Positions 48,577-60,664 of a DNA stretch of 64,000 nucleotides are shown piece after piece. The first letter of the stretch is position 1. Each line of letters begins with the position of its first letter. The notes beneath the pieces are model-generated. The model had not been told where the DNA came from and did no database searches. It saw nothing but the letters and a program-made list of their open reading frames with translations. This stretch comes from Periplaneta americana (Eukaryota; Arthropoda; Insecta; Blattodea; Blattidae). Location: the NCBI RefSeq assembly GCF_040183065.1, contig NC_091121.1:66439787-66503786 (forward strand), given 5' to 3'. A program made the translations under genes and the position numbers.

Positions 48577-48800
48577 CACGATGGGCGAATCCAGAAATGT
48601 ATATAGAGTGTTGGTTGGGAGGCCGGAGGGAAAAAATCTTTGGGTAGGCCGAGACCTAGATGGGAGGATAATATTGAAATGAATTTGAGAGAGGTGGGAT
48701 ATGATGATAGAGACTGGATTAATCTTGCACAGGATACAGACCAATGGCATGTTTATGTGAGAGCGGCAATGAACCTCCCGGTTCCTTAAAAGCCATAAGT
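48577..48800 (+). mobile_element. LINE-1 3' end, decayed copy
   Basis: Matches the last 70 codons of the copy at 15572-16329, with frameshifts: MGESRNVYRVLVGRPEGK in one frame, AAMNLPVP-stop at the end, then TTAAAAGCCATAAGTAA. A Harbinger-like element inserted in its tail. Confidence 0.8.
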
Positions 48801-48802
48801 AA

Positions 48803-49693
48803 AGGCTGGTTACAATAAACCGGGAACGAGAACCAGAATGAAAACGAGAAGCAGAGGACGTGAATATGAAAATTTTTGATTCACAATAAACCGAGAACGT
48901 AGACGACTATGCATCGATATGCATGTCATTAACGATATGTAAAGTCGATATTACGCATTCTGATGTTATTTGTGTATAATTGACCAATGTCATTCTCTCA
49001 TGAGTACAAGGGAGCTAACATAAACACAGGTTAACCAACTTCGAAATTTCAACTGAAACATTTCATTATGTACGGTACTATAAATATGCCCATGCATCTT
49101 TATTATCACAACCTATTTAAGTCTACCACAATGTAAAATAATTAATTAGAGAAGAAACATTTGTAATAGAACAAAAATGAACCAAACAGTAGTTGTTGAA
49201 TTGAAGCATGAATATGTAGTGTGTAATACAACCAATACAGTAATAAAATATGATTCACTTACGATCGGTGCTCAAAGATGCAGCTATTGAAAACCACGTA
49301 TTCTCCTTCATTTTCTCATCTTTACACGAGGCGCGCCGCTTGTCGTAAACGTGAGGATTTTCCTCACCACTCAAAATTAGAATCTCATCAAATAAAACTT
49401 GCTCCATGATGCACAGCACAGAACAAAATAATGCATAGGTTATGTCACGATCTTCTTTCTACAAAATATACGACGACAAAATAGCTTTTAGATGGCAATA
49501 GAATGAGTCTAGTGGGCTGTGATCGGAAACGTGAACGCCAAAGTTGAAACTTGGCCAACTCTCCGTTCCCGATCCCGGGCTCCGGCAAGCTTTTCGTTAA
49601 TTGTGAATGCTCACATTTAAATGTACACATTTTAACAATTACCGTTTTCGTTTTCGTTCCGATTCTCGTTTCCGGTTTATTGTGAACCAGCCT
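48803..49693. mobile_element. PIF/Harbinger-like element with TAA target duplication
   Basis: Terminal inverted repeats AGGCTGGTTACAATAAACCG and (inverted) AGGCTGGTTCACAATAAACC extend about 48 bases. TAA stands at 48800-48802 and 49694-49696, the TWA target typical of PIF/Harbinger. It carries a MADF-type exon (next entry) but no DDE transposase, so it is non-autonomous or deleted. Confidence 0.75.
49263..49407 (-). CDS. MADF-domain exon of the Harbinger-like element
   Basis: From ATG at 49407-49405, 48 codons plus one base run to a donor GTAAGT (49262-49257). The sequence has LFDEILILSG, then NPHVYDKRRASCKDEKMKE, then NTWFSIAASL. This matches the MADF fold (a Myb-like DNA-binding domain: acidic start, P-x-[LVI]-YD, KD, W, IA). 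In PIF/Harbinger elements a Myb/MADF protein is the partner of the transposase. The second exon was not found, so it is probably inactive. Confidence 0.6.
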
Positions 49694-49696
49694 TAA

Positions 49697-50481
49697 GTAT
49701 GTCACGATCAAAGAAATACTGAAAGATGATAGACTGATATCGTAACAGGCAGTAAAAGATGCAAACCGAATCGAAAGGAGCAGAAGAACGAAAGGAAATG
49801 GATCCCAGTTATTGGAAATCAGACAAAGGTTGACTATCGCTGCTGTATATTGTGAGGAGTTTAATGAAATTGCAGTGTTATAAGTGACATTCCGTTTTAT
49901 AAAATGGAGGGGAAAGTTACATCCTTCCTTAGATGTGCACCCATGCACGATTCTCTGAAGACGTGTACGGTTATGCAAATATCGTCTGTGACTGTGTTTT
50001 GCGACCCTGAAAATAATCTGAGATGGTGACACTGTGAACTCATCACACTGTTACTGTTATGCGTAAAAGGATGCTATTGCTAACTCTGCTACTAGTAATG
50101 AAATACCTTATTTGCAATTTAGTAAAAGTTGTTTATTTTTAAAAGTCTTTAAATCAAATCTCAATCCGAAAAATTTTGACATATTCTTCAATTAATCACA
50201 TAGGGTGAATATTAGTAGCTATAAATATTGGAGAAAATATATGAATTATTTACTTCTTTAAAGATATCTTATACGACGTAGGTTCTCATTTTAGAATTGA
50301 AAATTGACCCCGGTTACTCCTACTTTCTTTTATCCCGAAAAAATGGAAGTGCCACCAATCAATTCTTTATAGGCTATAGGTTTTGGTAAGGACATATTTT
50401 TTTTCGCGGGCACCCAGTTTCATGTAATATGTTTTTTTTTCTAGAAAAGGGAGTGATACGTGTGCTTTGATGCACTCTGTA
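49697..50481. other. Unassigned sequence
   Basis: A 195-codon minus-strand frame crosses the Harbinger end into this region, but it starts and ends without motifs and I regard it as chance. Confidence 0.4.
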
Positions 50482-51343
50482 TATACAGGATGTTTAAAAA
50501 TATACTGCAAAATTTGAGGGTTGGATTCCACACACTTAGAGAATCAGAAAATGTTATATAGACACGCATCCAGAAATGATAATTATTGAGATATCAGACA
50601 GTCAAATATTTTATGTCAGTACGTTACTAGCTCCAGTTTAGTTTTAAAATAATGCACCGTGTTCAGTACCTTACAAGAGGTGTTCGAAATGTCCACCCTA
50701 TACCACACTGCAGGCTTCTGTTCGTCGTCTCATTGAGGTACGAGCACGCTTAAAACTGTCTGGTGTTGTACGTATTGTTTGACAATCCCGCACAATTCTT
50801 GCATGAAGTGTTACTTCATCATTCACAGCAGTTGAGTATAGTAACGACATTGAATTCCTCCCCTCTACATACAAAAAAGTCCAACGGGTTTAGATCAGGT
50901 GAGCGTGGAGGCCAAGCAATTGGTCCACCTCTACCTACCCAGTGATCAGGATAATGTTTATCCAGGTGTACACGGAGATTAAGATAAAAAAGTGCAGTGG
51001 CACCATCGTGCATGAAGTACATCTGTTGCCAGATTGCTAGTGGAACCTTGTCCACAGTACAGTAATGGTGAGCCTATGCCTACCTATTATTGTTTAAACT
51101 ACTACAATCCATCTACAAGTGCTAACAGATTCCTTTAGCAATGCTCTATTATCAACCACGATTAGCTAGCTATATGTTAATTTTGTACTATTAATTTGCA
51201 GCACTAACATACTTGAATATCTGATATCTCAATAATTTGTTATCAATTTCCGGATCCATGTTTGTATAGCATTTTTTTTACCACGTACATGTGTGGGATC
51301 CAACCCTGAAATTTTGCCGTGTATTTTTGAAAAACTCTGTGTA
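50482..51343 (-). mobile_element. mariner-like element with long inverted repeats and transposase pseudogene
   Basis: About 110-base imperfect inverted repeats: TATACAGGATGTTTAAAAA with AAATTTGAGGGTTGGATTCC at left, and the matching inverse ending near 51343. On the minus strand the transposase relic shows MHDGATALFYLNLR, WVGRGGPIAWPPRSPDLNPL, DFFVCRG, and after frameshifts RRRTEACSVV with GGHFEHLL-stop (about 50680). The DDE D of the SPDLNP block is kept. Same family as 53572-54446 and the scrap at 18296. Confidence 0.8.
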
Positions 51344-51558
51344 CTACTTTGGTCAGTAAGCCCACTATCTGTAAAAATATGTAACTCTTTTTCAAACTTT
51401 TACATCTTCTGGCTGGTAGTGTTTTATTATCTGTTAAAAGCTGCAAATGTTCATTCCATTTAATTGTACGAATAGCTTATGCATTCTGTATGACGATTAG
51501 CATGAAATAATATTTATACACATACATATGTATACACATACAATACCATACATACATA

Positions 51559-51643
51559 ATACATACATACATACATACATACATACATACATACATACAT
51601 ACATACATACATACATACATACATACATACATACATACATACT
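51559..51643 (+). repeat. (ATAC)n microsatellite
   Basis: About 21 units. Confidence 0.95.
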
Positions 51644-52186
51644 AGTGAGTAATGTAATAGAGCTCCTGTTTTATAACTTTACCGTTAAGCGGTACTTTAC
51701 TGCCCTCGGCTGTGTTATGAGTTTCCCTCACGTACCTCGCGCTATGTACACTAGCTTAAATCAAGGCCTGGTATGGCAATAAGATAACACAATACAAACA
51801 CAAGACAGTTTCACTGATTCAGTCGCTATGGAAAGAGTTGTTTATTGCTGGGTCTGTCAGTCAATACGAGCTAGAATGAAATTTATTTCTTTCGCGATAC
51901 TCACATGTTTCGGTTTACTATAAAGCAGAGTTTATTTGTTTATGGTTCTTACATTTTCACTAACTCTGCCCGGTAAGTACAAAGAAAGGTAAGGCCTACA
52001 GAGAATTTTCCAGATGCCGAAGTTTCCAGTCGTACAAAGCATCATGCTAGAAAAACTTATGTATTTTAAGTACAGAATAGGAATTTCAATCTCGGAAACC
52101 CTAAATGATATTACACTTAATGTGAAACGGTTTTTAAAATAAATATATTTCTTAAAATGCAATAAAAATAATTAGTGGTAATGATG
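51644..52186. other. Unassigned sequence
   Basis: No recognised feature. Confidence 0.4.
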
Positions 52187-52285
52187 GGTAACTGTCGAAG
52201 GCATTCTTTTACTATCTTGCGGGTCTCATGATGGAAGCCGGTAGCGCATGTGCAGGCAGTAGAAATGCTTGTAAAGTATAAATCT
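52187..52285 (+). repeat. Unclassified repeat R1, copy 3
   Basis: GGTAACTGTCGAAGGCATTC, ACTATCTTGCGGGTCTC, GATGGAAGCCGGTAGCGC and TGTGCAGGCAGTAG align with 16484-16615. Confidence 0.5.
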
Positions 52286-53249
52286 GGCGCACATTGTACA
52301 CTTTGAGTAGAGACGTCATGTACTAGGATACTTTGGCTTGAGTGCGAACAGTGTAGGGTGTAAATTTCGCGAGATTGCAGTTTACAAATTGAGGAAGAGA
52401 TAAAAATGAAATAAAGGTCAGATTGCGCACATTTTTATACATTTATAGGTATGGTAGTAGGCCTGCTTGAAATGTGAGGTTGTGGTGGTGATAAATTTAT
52501 GTCTCAGAATTGTGATTCAAATGCTATTATATCATTCAGAAACTTAAAACCAATTATGAAAAAATTACAGTAACAAATTGATTTTTAGGTTAGGGTGGAT
52601 AAGGACATTTTCTTCGCAGCTGTACATCGTCTGGACAACATTTTGTACAGTTTCTCGGCTTTTATTCATTCAAGGTTAAGCACGGTGAGCATATCAGTAC
52701 ACACCATACAAGCGAAGTATTTCCATATGAAAATGGAAGACAAACAGGAAGGCATTACATTCCGTCGTGACGCTTTCAAGATACATAAACTGTCTCACTT
52801 ATTTAGGAGGTAGAATTATCAGAGAAATATTGCAGTGAGCGCAGTCATATGTTTCATTATTAATTTTGAATTGTCACTTTTCTGGATATTTCTGTAACAG
52901 TGCTCTGCGGACTTTTAAATATATCCCGGATCGATCGGCCGGAGACACTTCGTCTGGGCTGTGAATAATTTAGCCTGTCCACTCGTAATCAGTCCTCTGG
53001 AAATTTTTGTTCGGTGCTTATGAAGGTTATTACGTTTTCGTGATCTGGTGCAGCAATTAATTTCAGATTCCGTGGGTATAAAATTTACTCTTGAGCTTGC
53101 GTAAAACATTAAATAAAAAGTAGGTACTATTAGAAATGTTTTGTTATTAGAAAATAAGAAAATGTAATTAACCCAGATATAATTAATGTCGAGTGTTTTT
53201 CCTCTAATACCTTAAAAATTATTTTTTTAAGGCTTACGTTTGTTAAGTG
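52286..53249. other. Unassigned sequence
   Basis: A short frame at 52595-52813 has no recognised motif. Confidence 0.35.
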
Positions 53250-55640
53250 GAGTAGAAAACACCTCTGATTCATATAAACAAAATCCAGTTTTAGCTCTAT
53301 ATCTGAAACACTTATCTTAAAAAAAATTAATCATTTCATATATAATGGCAGTATCTATTTTTTCTCTCTATATCTGAAATGTTCTTTCCTAAAAATTTGT
53401 CTTCTGAAATACTTTCTTCCCCAAAAGTTTCCATCTCATATCTTACGGTAATATCCAATTAGCTCTACGTCTGAATGATCCCTTCCTAAATAATCTTATT
53501 TCTTATAGAAATGTCCAGTTTATCTGTACATCTGAAATATTCCCCTCTCTCCGTAAACAAATTTGCTGTATTATACAGGGTGATTTGTAATTATGTACTA
53601 TAAAGTACCGGTATTGCAGAATGCTCTGTATTACAAAATAAACCGATTTTGTCATATAAACTAATGGCCATGAGCCGTGACGGCTTTGTTATCGAGATAT
53701 GGCAACATTGCGGGACGCGCGAACTGCCGTTACGTCGAAGCTATTCGTGCATCAGTCACTCAGATGACACTATACAGTGCACATTGAGTACAAATGAAAC
53801 GAGAGAAACGCTACAGTCATTCAACAGGTGTTGCGTATTTGCGCTTTTTGCAGACTGAAGTACCACAACAAATGAACGATGTACCACTGGCAACACGGTT
53901 GAACATGTGGCTACTTCAGGATGGAGAACCTGCGCAGTATCATCGTGCAGTGAACGTAATTTGAATTAACTGTATCCAGGCAGATGGATTGGACGCAACG
54001 GTCCTATTGCATGGCCGGCGCGATCGCCTGATCTGACTCCCTACGACTTCAGGTTGTGGGATCACATGAAGGGACTAGTTTACTCTCAACGACACGCCAC
54101 GAGAGAACTTATATTGAATGCAATTATTGTGGCTGCAGGAAGTACATTTTGGGACATGCCTAATATCGTTCAACGAGCAAGACATTCATGGCGGAGGAGG
54201 GCGAAATTGTGTTGTGAAGTTGAATGGTGGACATTTCGAGCATCTTCTGTGAACTTGCAATGTAAATAACTTGTCAATAAACAGAACACTCAGAAAATTA
54301 CGTGTTGTCTTTTTCTAACTGTTCCAATCATTATCTCCATAACGAAATGGGCATGACCATAAGTTTATATAACAACATATGTTTCATTTTTAGTATAGAA
54401 TGCTCTGTACTACTATATACTACACAGTTACGAATCACTCTGTATATCCCTCTTAATTAACGTTTAAAAATTTTTCCCCTCTTCTATGTAGTAAATAACA
54501 TTTTGATTAGACCGTTTCTTAGAGAATTTTGTCGTTAATCAGTTGTAGAAAATATTTCTGATCCATATTGGTAATATTTTTACATTACAGAATACTCATT
54601 TCTAAAAAATTCACCGTCTTAAGTCTTACGATTGTATCGAAATTATCTTTATGTTTTAAATATATTTTATTTCACACATTTCCATATTATATTTCCTCAC
54701 ATAGGTTTACCATTTAAAAAAGTATTCACCTTCTACCTATAAAAATTGTTTGGTCAGACCGTTATTTTTTCATGCATTTCTTCGTTGTAGCAAACGCTTT
54801 TGATTCATATTAACAGTTTTCTGTTCTTATTCATATTTTGAACAGTTTTGTCCGAAAATTCGCTATGTTATGGTAATATCCAAATTGACTCTACTTCTGA
54901 AATAGATACGTAGCCTACTTCTTCTTCTAAAATTCGACGTCTTGTATTCCTGACCGATTCATTATTCGTCGTCTTCTATCTAGAATTATTATTAACAATT
55001 TTTAAAGATATTTTCGTTCAGTAATCGTTGAAAACACGTCTGATTCATATTGGCAATACTTAATCTCTACACATTAAAAATGTTCTGCTACAAAAAAATA
55101 TTCTACGTACTAGACGATATAATATTTTGAGTTTGAACAGTTACTTTTCTTCTTTAAAACGTGTTGTTAATTGAGTAAAGGGAAAAATCCAAGTTTATTT
55201 CTAAATCTGAAATACTCTTATTTATTTTGTTTGTTTAATACTCTGATACTTGACTGAAAATCATTCATTCTTGTAACTTCGCAGTAGAAATCACCCATTG
55301 ATTTATATTCTATGTCTTTTAATGCTCTACAGTTTGAACATGGTTCCAATCCACAACACTGTCACTTTCTCTAAATTAATGATGGCAGAATGAAAATCCG
55401 CTACGGATGACCAGCCAGAAGATAATGATTAGATTAGCCTAGGTATGAAAAGTTGTAACTATTTCTCTGCGTGATAGGTTTAGTATAGCATTTTTGGAAG
55501 TGTATTTTCTATTAATACAAAGTTTGGCTGCTTCATTTCCATTAATTCCGCAGTAAGAGAGAACTTTATCTGCTTTGTTCATTTTGGAGTTGACACAATG
55601 AGAAATCTGAAATATTTCCTCCCCAAAAATCCACTATCTT
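53250..55640 (+). repeat. Very degenerate array with a period near 240 bases
   Basis: A GTAGAAAAYAC...TGATTCATATT core recurs at 53267, 54560, 54802, 55042 and 55300. The last three intervals are 242, 240 and 258 bases. TCTGAAATATTC and CCTAAAAATTCG-type blocks recur between. A mariner-like element at 53572-54446 interrupts it. Confidence 0.5.
53572..54446 (+). mobile_element. mariner-like element with transposase pseudogene, 875 bases
   Basis: Terminal inverted repeats of about 95 bases start TATACAGGGTGATTTGTAA, with the inverse ending at 54446. The relic reads NMWLLQDGEPAQYHRAVN near 53905, a shift, GRWIGRNGPIAWPARSPDLT, PYDFRLWDHMKGLVYSQ, then a shift before GGHFEHLL-stop near 54240. Two catalytic-Asp blocks are visible. 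The N-terminal DNA-binding half is deleted. Confidence 0.85.
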
Positions 55641-56540
55641 ACATTCTTCTCGATGATTACAGTCTGGGGATTTGGAAGTTAACGAGACATCAACCGAGAA
55701 GAACCGAAGTAATTAATTGAAGTTTGTAAGGCAGAACACACTAAACACAGCCAGAATATTCGAACTGAGCTTCAGAAGCAAATGGAAGGAGCACGTTTTA
55801 AGGAGAGTCGCATGTCTTTACAAAGTGTTGTTTAATTACAGGGAAAGGACAAAGTAGGTCGTCCAAGAAAACGCTGATAATACACAAAGTCTTCCTAACC
55901 GGTACACGTCTTATATACTCAGTGTCTTTTATGATTACGATTATAAAATTCTATTATTTGTCTTATATACAGTGAAAAAGTTCCCGCCATGGATGTTAAG
56001 TCTTTCGTAGGCAGCTGTTTAACACGCACAAGATTTTTTTTAATTCATCGAAGCCGACTACACAATGTATTTTACCTACTCACTATTGTATGTCAGCCTC
56101 CGATACTAGGCCTAGTTGGTGTCAGTGACTGATACTGTGTCCGTATCGTCTCAGCGTTTGCAAACTCATTGTGTGCAGTTAAAATGTTGCGAGGAAATTA
56201 ATGCTGAGTTGCAAAAGTTGTTTAGTAATAATTGGTAATTCATTAATCTTATCAACAATATCTCAGATCCATTAATCATATTATGGTAATGATGATATCG
56301 GTGTTTGTGATAACTGCACGACCAAGATTGTCTTGGAACTACGTCGTCTGATATCGCTTAATATAAAGTTAAGATACCAGGTATTTTAAAAACATAATAG
56401 GCGTACTATTGAGTTGATGCGTAAGTTCGTAGCATTTTTGTTCGTCATCACAATATTGCGTTGTTGGATTGTGTATTGTTTGTCATTTGTCATGTTGTGC
56501 TTGTAAATACGCCTTCAATTTTGCGGATTTGAAGAAAAGC
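55641..56540. other. Unassigned sequence
   Basis: No recognised feature. Confidence 0.4.
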
Positions 56541-56548
56541 TGTGCTGT

Positions 56549-56960
56549 TTGTGGGTTAGAGAAGATGGAGTGTCAAGTGGAAAAAAGAACACTTCCGACA
56601 TATTTGAGTTTAATAGAGGAGCAAAGGCATCGGAGGCTGCTCGAAACATTTGTGTCGTGTACGGGGAGAATGCCATCGGAGGAAGCACTGCAAAAAAAAT
56701 GGTTCTGTCGTTTCAAAGACGGCCACTTTGACGTGAGTGATTCGCCATATTTAGGAAGACCATCGGACTTTGATGAAGATCTTCTGAACGCTTTAATCCT
56801 TGTCAGTCAAGCCGAGAATTGGCAGAAGTGATGAATTGAGACCAGTTAATCTTCGTGCGACATTTTACATTCCATGGGCAAGGTTAAAAAATGGGGTGTA
56901 TTATACCGCACGCTTTAAGTGAAAACGACAGAATTCAGCGGATGGCCATTTTGGGATATC
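56549..56960 (+). pseudogene. mariner transposase relic, N-terminal half
   Basis: Frame 1: FEFNRGAKASEAARNICVVY, GENAIGGSTAKK (first helix-turn-helix). After a shift in an A run near 56695: KWFCRFKDGHFDVSDSPYLG, RPSDFDEDLLNAL (linker with the mariner SGRP-like motif). Later pieces read RELAEVMN, HSMGKVKKWGV and PHALSENDRIQRMAI near 56910-56955. Ends abruptly. At least three shifts and stops. It is not the same copy as 38270-38730, which holds the C-terminal half. Confidence 0.8.
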
Positions 56961-58476
56961 CGAAATTTCGTACATACCCTCTAAACCACACTCGGAGAAG
57001 GACATAGTTCTACGTCAAGAAATCAGATTGCAATATATGATTGATTGAACTGTAACCTCTTAAAAGTATTTAAATCTTAACGTATTTTGAGGTGTGTAAA
57101 TTACCTTTATTTGTTACGGCTTATTTATAAGAACCAATTAAACATTAGCTACTTTCGTGAAATAACTGAGGTTACTGGACTTGTGGTACGAGAAATTGTG
57201 AGCTAGTGGTATTATTTGTCTTTCGCAGTGTATGAAGTATAATGGGAAGGTGCATCATCATGCTTTGCCATGTTGGGCCTAGTGACCCATTGCGGTCTGC
57301 TTCCATCTATTGAGTGGTATTCCCCAAGATCGTGTTCCTTGAGGGAAGTAACGGAGAATTTGTCGTAGTATGTCCAGGTATTCATTCTGTTTACACGATG
57401 AAACTATTTGTGTCTATATTGCTGCAAGTATCACTGTTGGAGTAACTTGGAGCTTTTGTAAGACTTTCCTGATTTTGTCTTGTGGTCCAATAAACTATAA
57501 CCTGCATGCCAAGTAGACTTTTCATTTCAGCTTGATAGTTTGATGTTCATCTTGTTTGCTGATGGCACATGTCTCACTTCAGTAAACGAGTAATTGTGAA
57601 AGTGAGGCATGGATATTGTGACGCTGAAAAGTATATGTTTTGAGATTTTTCGTACTCATTCTGAAAAAAGTGGTTTTGGGTCATGTGAATGTCTGTCTGC
57701 AGTGATTTCTTTTGGATGATTGGTCTTGTTCATAATATTCATTAAATACGAATCAGCTTGTCTGGAAATAGTACACATCAAATATAATAATTTTAATAAA
57801 AGTTGTTTCAAATAAAAAACATACGATGATGAACCACTTCAGTTCTTCGCTATTTTTTTTTTTTCTTAGAATGAACGGACAAACGAAATGGTACTGAAGG
57901 AAAAATGATTCGGTAAGGAAAATTATATTATAGACCTATGTAGAATTACTTTTACTTTTCGTTGCTGTTTCACTCCTTTAGTTTTTATCTCTTCCTGCCA
58001 GACAACTACACAGAGTGCTCTTAAAATGTTAAAGGTTACTAGTCGCAAACCCTCTATTTATGCGTCGATGAATTTCCACATAATTAATTTACAAAAGATT
58101 TGGTTCAGTGATAGGCATAGTATTACTCATATAATCTCATTGATTCCTACAAGTTATGTAATATGAAGTAAAACTACAAAACATAATTTGTTATACTAGA
58201 GTAATTAGAATTGAAGGTAGAACCTATAATGGGAGATAATTATAATTCTTATAAAAAAATGGAAATACAGAACGAATGAACAATAAATCTCTTAACATTG
58301 GAATTCTATTGCCGACCATAGACATGGGAAATTAATCCAGTGAAGGAATGAAGGCAGATGAAACTATTCTTCATGCAACACAAATCCACGTTTTACCCCT
58401 CGTTAATCTTCAGAGTGTATTGGTAGTGTTGTATTGAAAACAATTTAAGGAAAAATGTTTTTTGAATATGTACCTT
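56961..58476. other. Unassigned; possible decayed LINE near 57240-57600
   Basis: 57240-57600 is more balanced in composition than its flanks and may be an old retroelement, but I could not place any motif. Confidence 0.25.
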
Positions 58477-58711
58477 CATTTTCCATAACTATGGTCCTGG
58501 AACACAACTATGGTCCACGATACAACTATTCAAAGAACATTGTAGAAGTATTATAGACCGTTCGTAGATAGCTGCAATGACTTTACTTCAAACTATAGTA
58601 CAGAAAAAAATATAGATAAACGAGGTCCTACGTTATGTAGGCCTAGTACAAAATTACAATGGTTGTATCGTGGACCATAGTTGTGTTCCAGGACCATAGT
58701 TATGGAAAATG
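58477..58711. mobile_element. MITE with about 51-base terminal inverted repeats
   Basis: CATTTTCCATAACTATGGTC with CTGGAACACAACTATGGTCC at left is matched inverted at 58660-58711. ACTATGGTCC is repeated inside each arm. The target duplication is unclear. Confidence 0.8.
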
Positions 58712-59996
58712 GCGGTGCTTTTACCTGTATGAAAATTCTTCTGATTTCGGTATACAGCTAGCCATTTAAGTTTGTGTAAGGCTATGGTCATAGTACTTAG
58801 ATGAGTATCTAACGTACAAATACTTGAAGATGATAACGTTTTCCGCGAACATCTCATTGTCGTGTGTCAAACATTTCAGAGTTGTTCCTAGTCATCTTAT
58901 CTGTTTGAATATTAATTTGTGGTGAGAAATGTTTGGGCTTTTACGTCTTAGTAGATGCAGACACATTAAACTTCCTAGAAAACATTCCTTGATAGGGATA
59001 CAACAGATAACTTCACCTTTTCTTGCCTTCCCTGTTAATCTAACTCATGCGTAATTCCGAACGTTGCAAATTTCTGCAGCCATGGCAATGTTTTAAAGCC
59101 TCAAAATCACTTACGACTTTGAACCTTGTTGTATTCTTTAGGGTAACTTAATCATCATTTTGTGCCTTGAAAGAAAAAGTGTACTTTCCGTGCCAAATTT
59201 CCAGCGGTACGGATATCAGCCCAGTGGTGGGATGTTACGTTAAAGTTTTTTGGACGGCTTTGAAATATCATTTGCTCTATTTTGATTGTGAGAGTTGTGA
59301 GTTATCCCGCTGCGACTCTGGGAATTACTGCCTCGTTAGTTGAAAACAGTTTGCATCACGGAAAGGCGAGGCTGCGAGTTGAATACGTGGGTTTGAGGCG
59401 TATTACCTCCTCTTACTTTCCTTAATACAGTAATTGTTTTACCGTGTAATTTAACGATACTTTCATATTTATGGCTAAACAATTATTACTATTATGCACG
59501 TTATATGCCACTAATGATATGGGTTGCGGCAGAAGCTTTTGCTAGAGTGTTCTTTGGGGGATGTTCGAATTACTAGTAGGAGGAACACGTCCCTTGGTAA
59601 CACTATGCTCTTGTGAGAGGAGCGCTCGATAAAACGCGAGCTTGGAAATAAGCGCTCCTGGAGTCGTTATTTGCGACGTTCAGTCTTTTATTACATTTCT
59701 TCGAAGCTACGAAATACACTACTTGAAATATATAGGCCTGAGACTACAAGCAGGCAATAACAGCAAGTAGTAGTGGTAGTGGGAGACTATTGGTTTGATA
59801 ACACTCTTTCAACTCTTGTGTATCACTTATCAGTGCTGAAGTTGAAAAAATATTTCAGTTGAAACTATGCAGTTTCAAACCCATAAATTTATATAAAAAA
59901 AACTGTATGAAGAGAACTGACTTAATCGTTAGACTCCGCATTAGGAAAATGCCATTGGCATTAGGAAATTAAATTTGCTAATTAATGCACACAGGG

Positions 59997-59999
<3 letters not shown>
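58712..59999. other. Unassigned sequence
   Basis: No recognised feature. Confidence 0.4.

Positions 60000-60000
<1 letters not shown>

Positions 60001-60045
<45 letters not shown>
60001..60045 (+). repeat. (ATT)n microsatellite
   Basis: About 15 units. Confidence 0.95.
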
Positions 60046-60185
60046 TATTTATTTTTTTTCTTTTTATTCAGTATGCTCCATTGCAGTAATGCAATACTAC
60101 ACACATTTGTTGCTACACTATTTTTACATTCTGTATGAACTTTAAAACTAATAGTAAACTATTTGTAACAGTAGTAGTGCTTTGA

Positions 60186-60548
60186 CTATTTACAATATTT
60201 ACAAGGATGTAACGTCAGCTGACTGAATAGAGTTTATGAATTACTTATAATTATATTAACATATGTGACTTGAATACTAATACTAATCTTAACCAGAGTA
60301 GTATTTTCACTATTTACAATAATCACCCTGCTGTAAAGTCTATTGACTGAATAAAGTTAATGAATTCCTTATAATTATTTTATCAGATCTGACTTGAATA
60401 CTAATATTAGTAGAATACTAATACTAATTTTAACTAGAGCAGTATTTTCACTATTTACAATAATTACAGTGTTGTGAAGCCTATTGAGTGAATAAAGTTT
60501 ATGAATTGCTTATAATTATTATTTTAACATGTCTGACTTGAATACTGA
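60186..60548 (+). repeat. Three tandem units of 124-141 bases
   Basis: Units start CTATTTACAAT at 60186, 60310 and 60451. Shared blocks: GACTGAATARAGTTTATGAA, TTATAATTAT, GACTTGAATACTAATA, AGCAGTATTTTCA. The array is bracketed by ATT microsatellites. Confidence 0.75.
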
Positions 60549-60574
60549 CATTATTATTATTATTATTATTATTA

Positions 60575-60664
<90 letters not shown>
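60549..60664 (+). repeat. (ATT)n microsatellite, about 116 bases
   Basis: Nearly perfect, two GTT interruptions. Confidence 0.95.

Noticed and set aside
49445-50032. 195-codon minus-strand frame
   Set aside because: It crosses the terminal repeat of the Harbinger-like element into unrelated sequence, has no recognisable motif, and starts and stops at random points.
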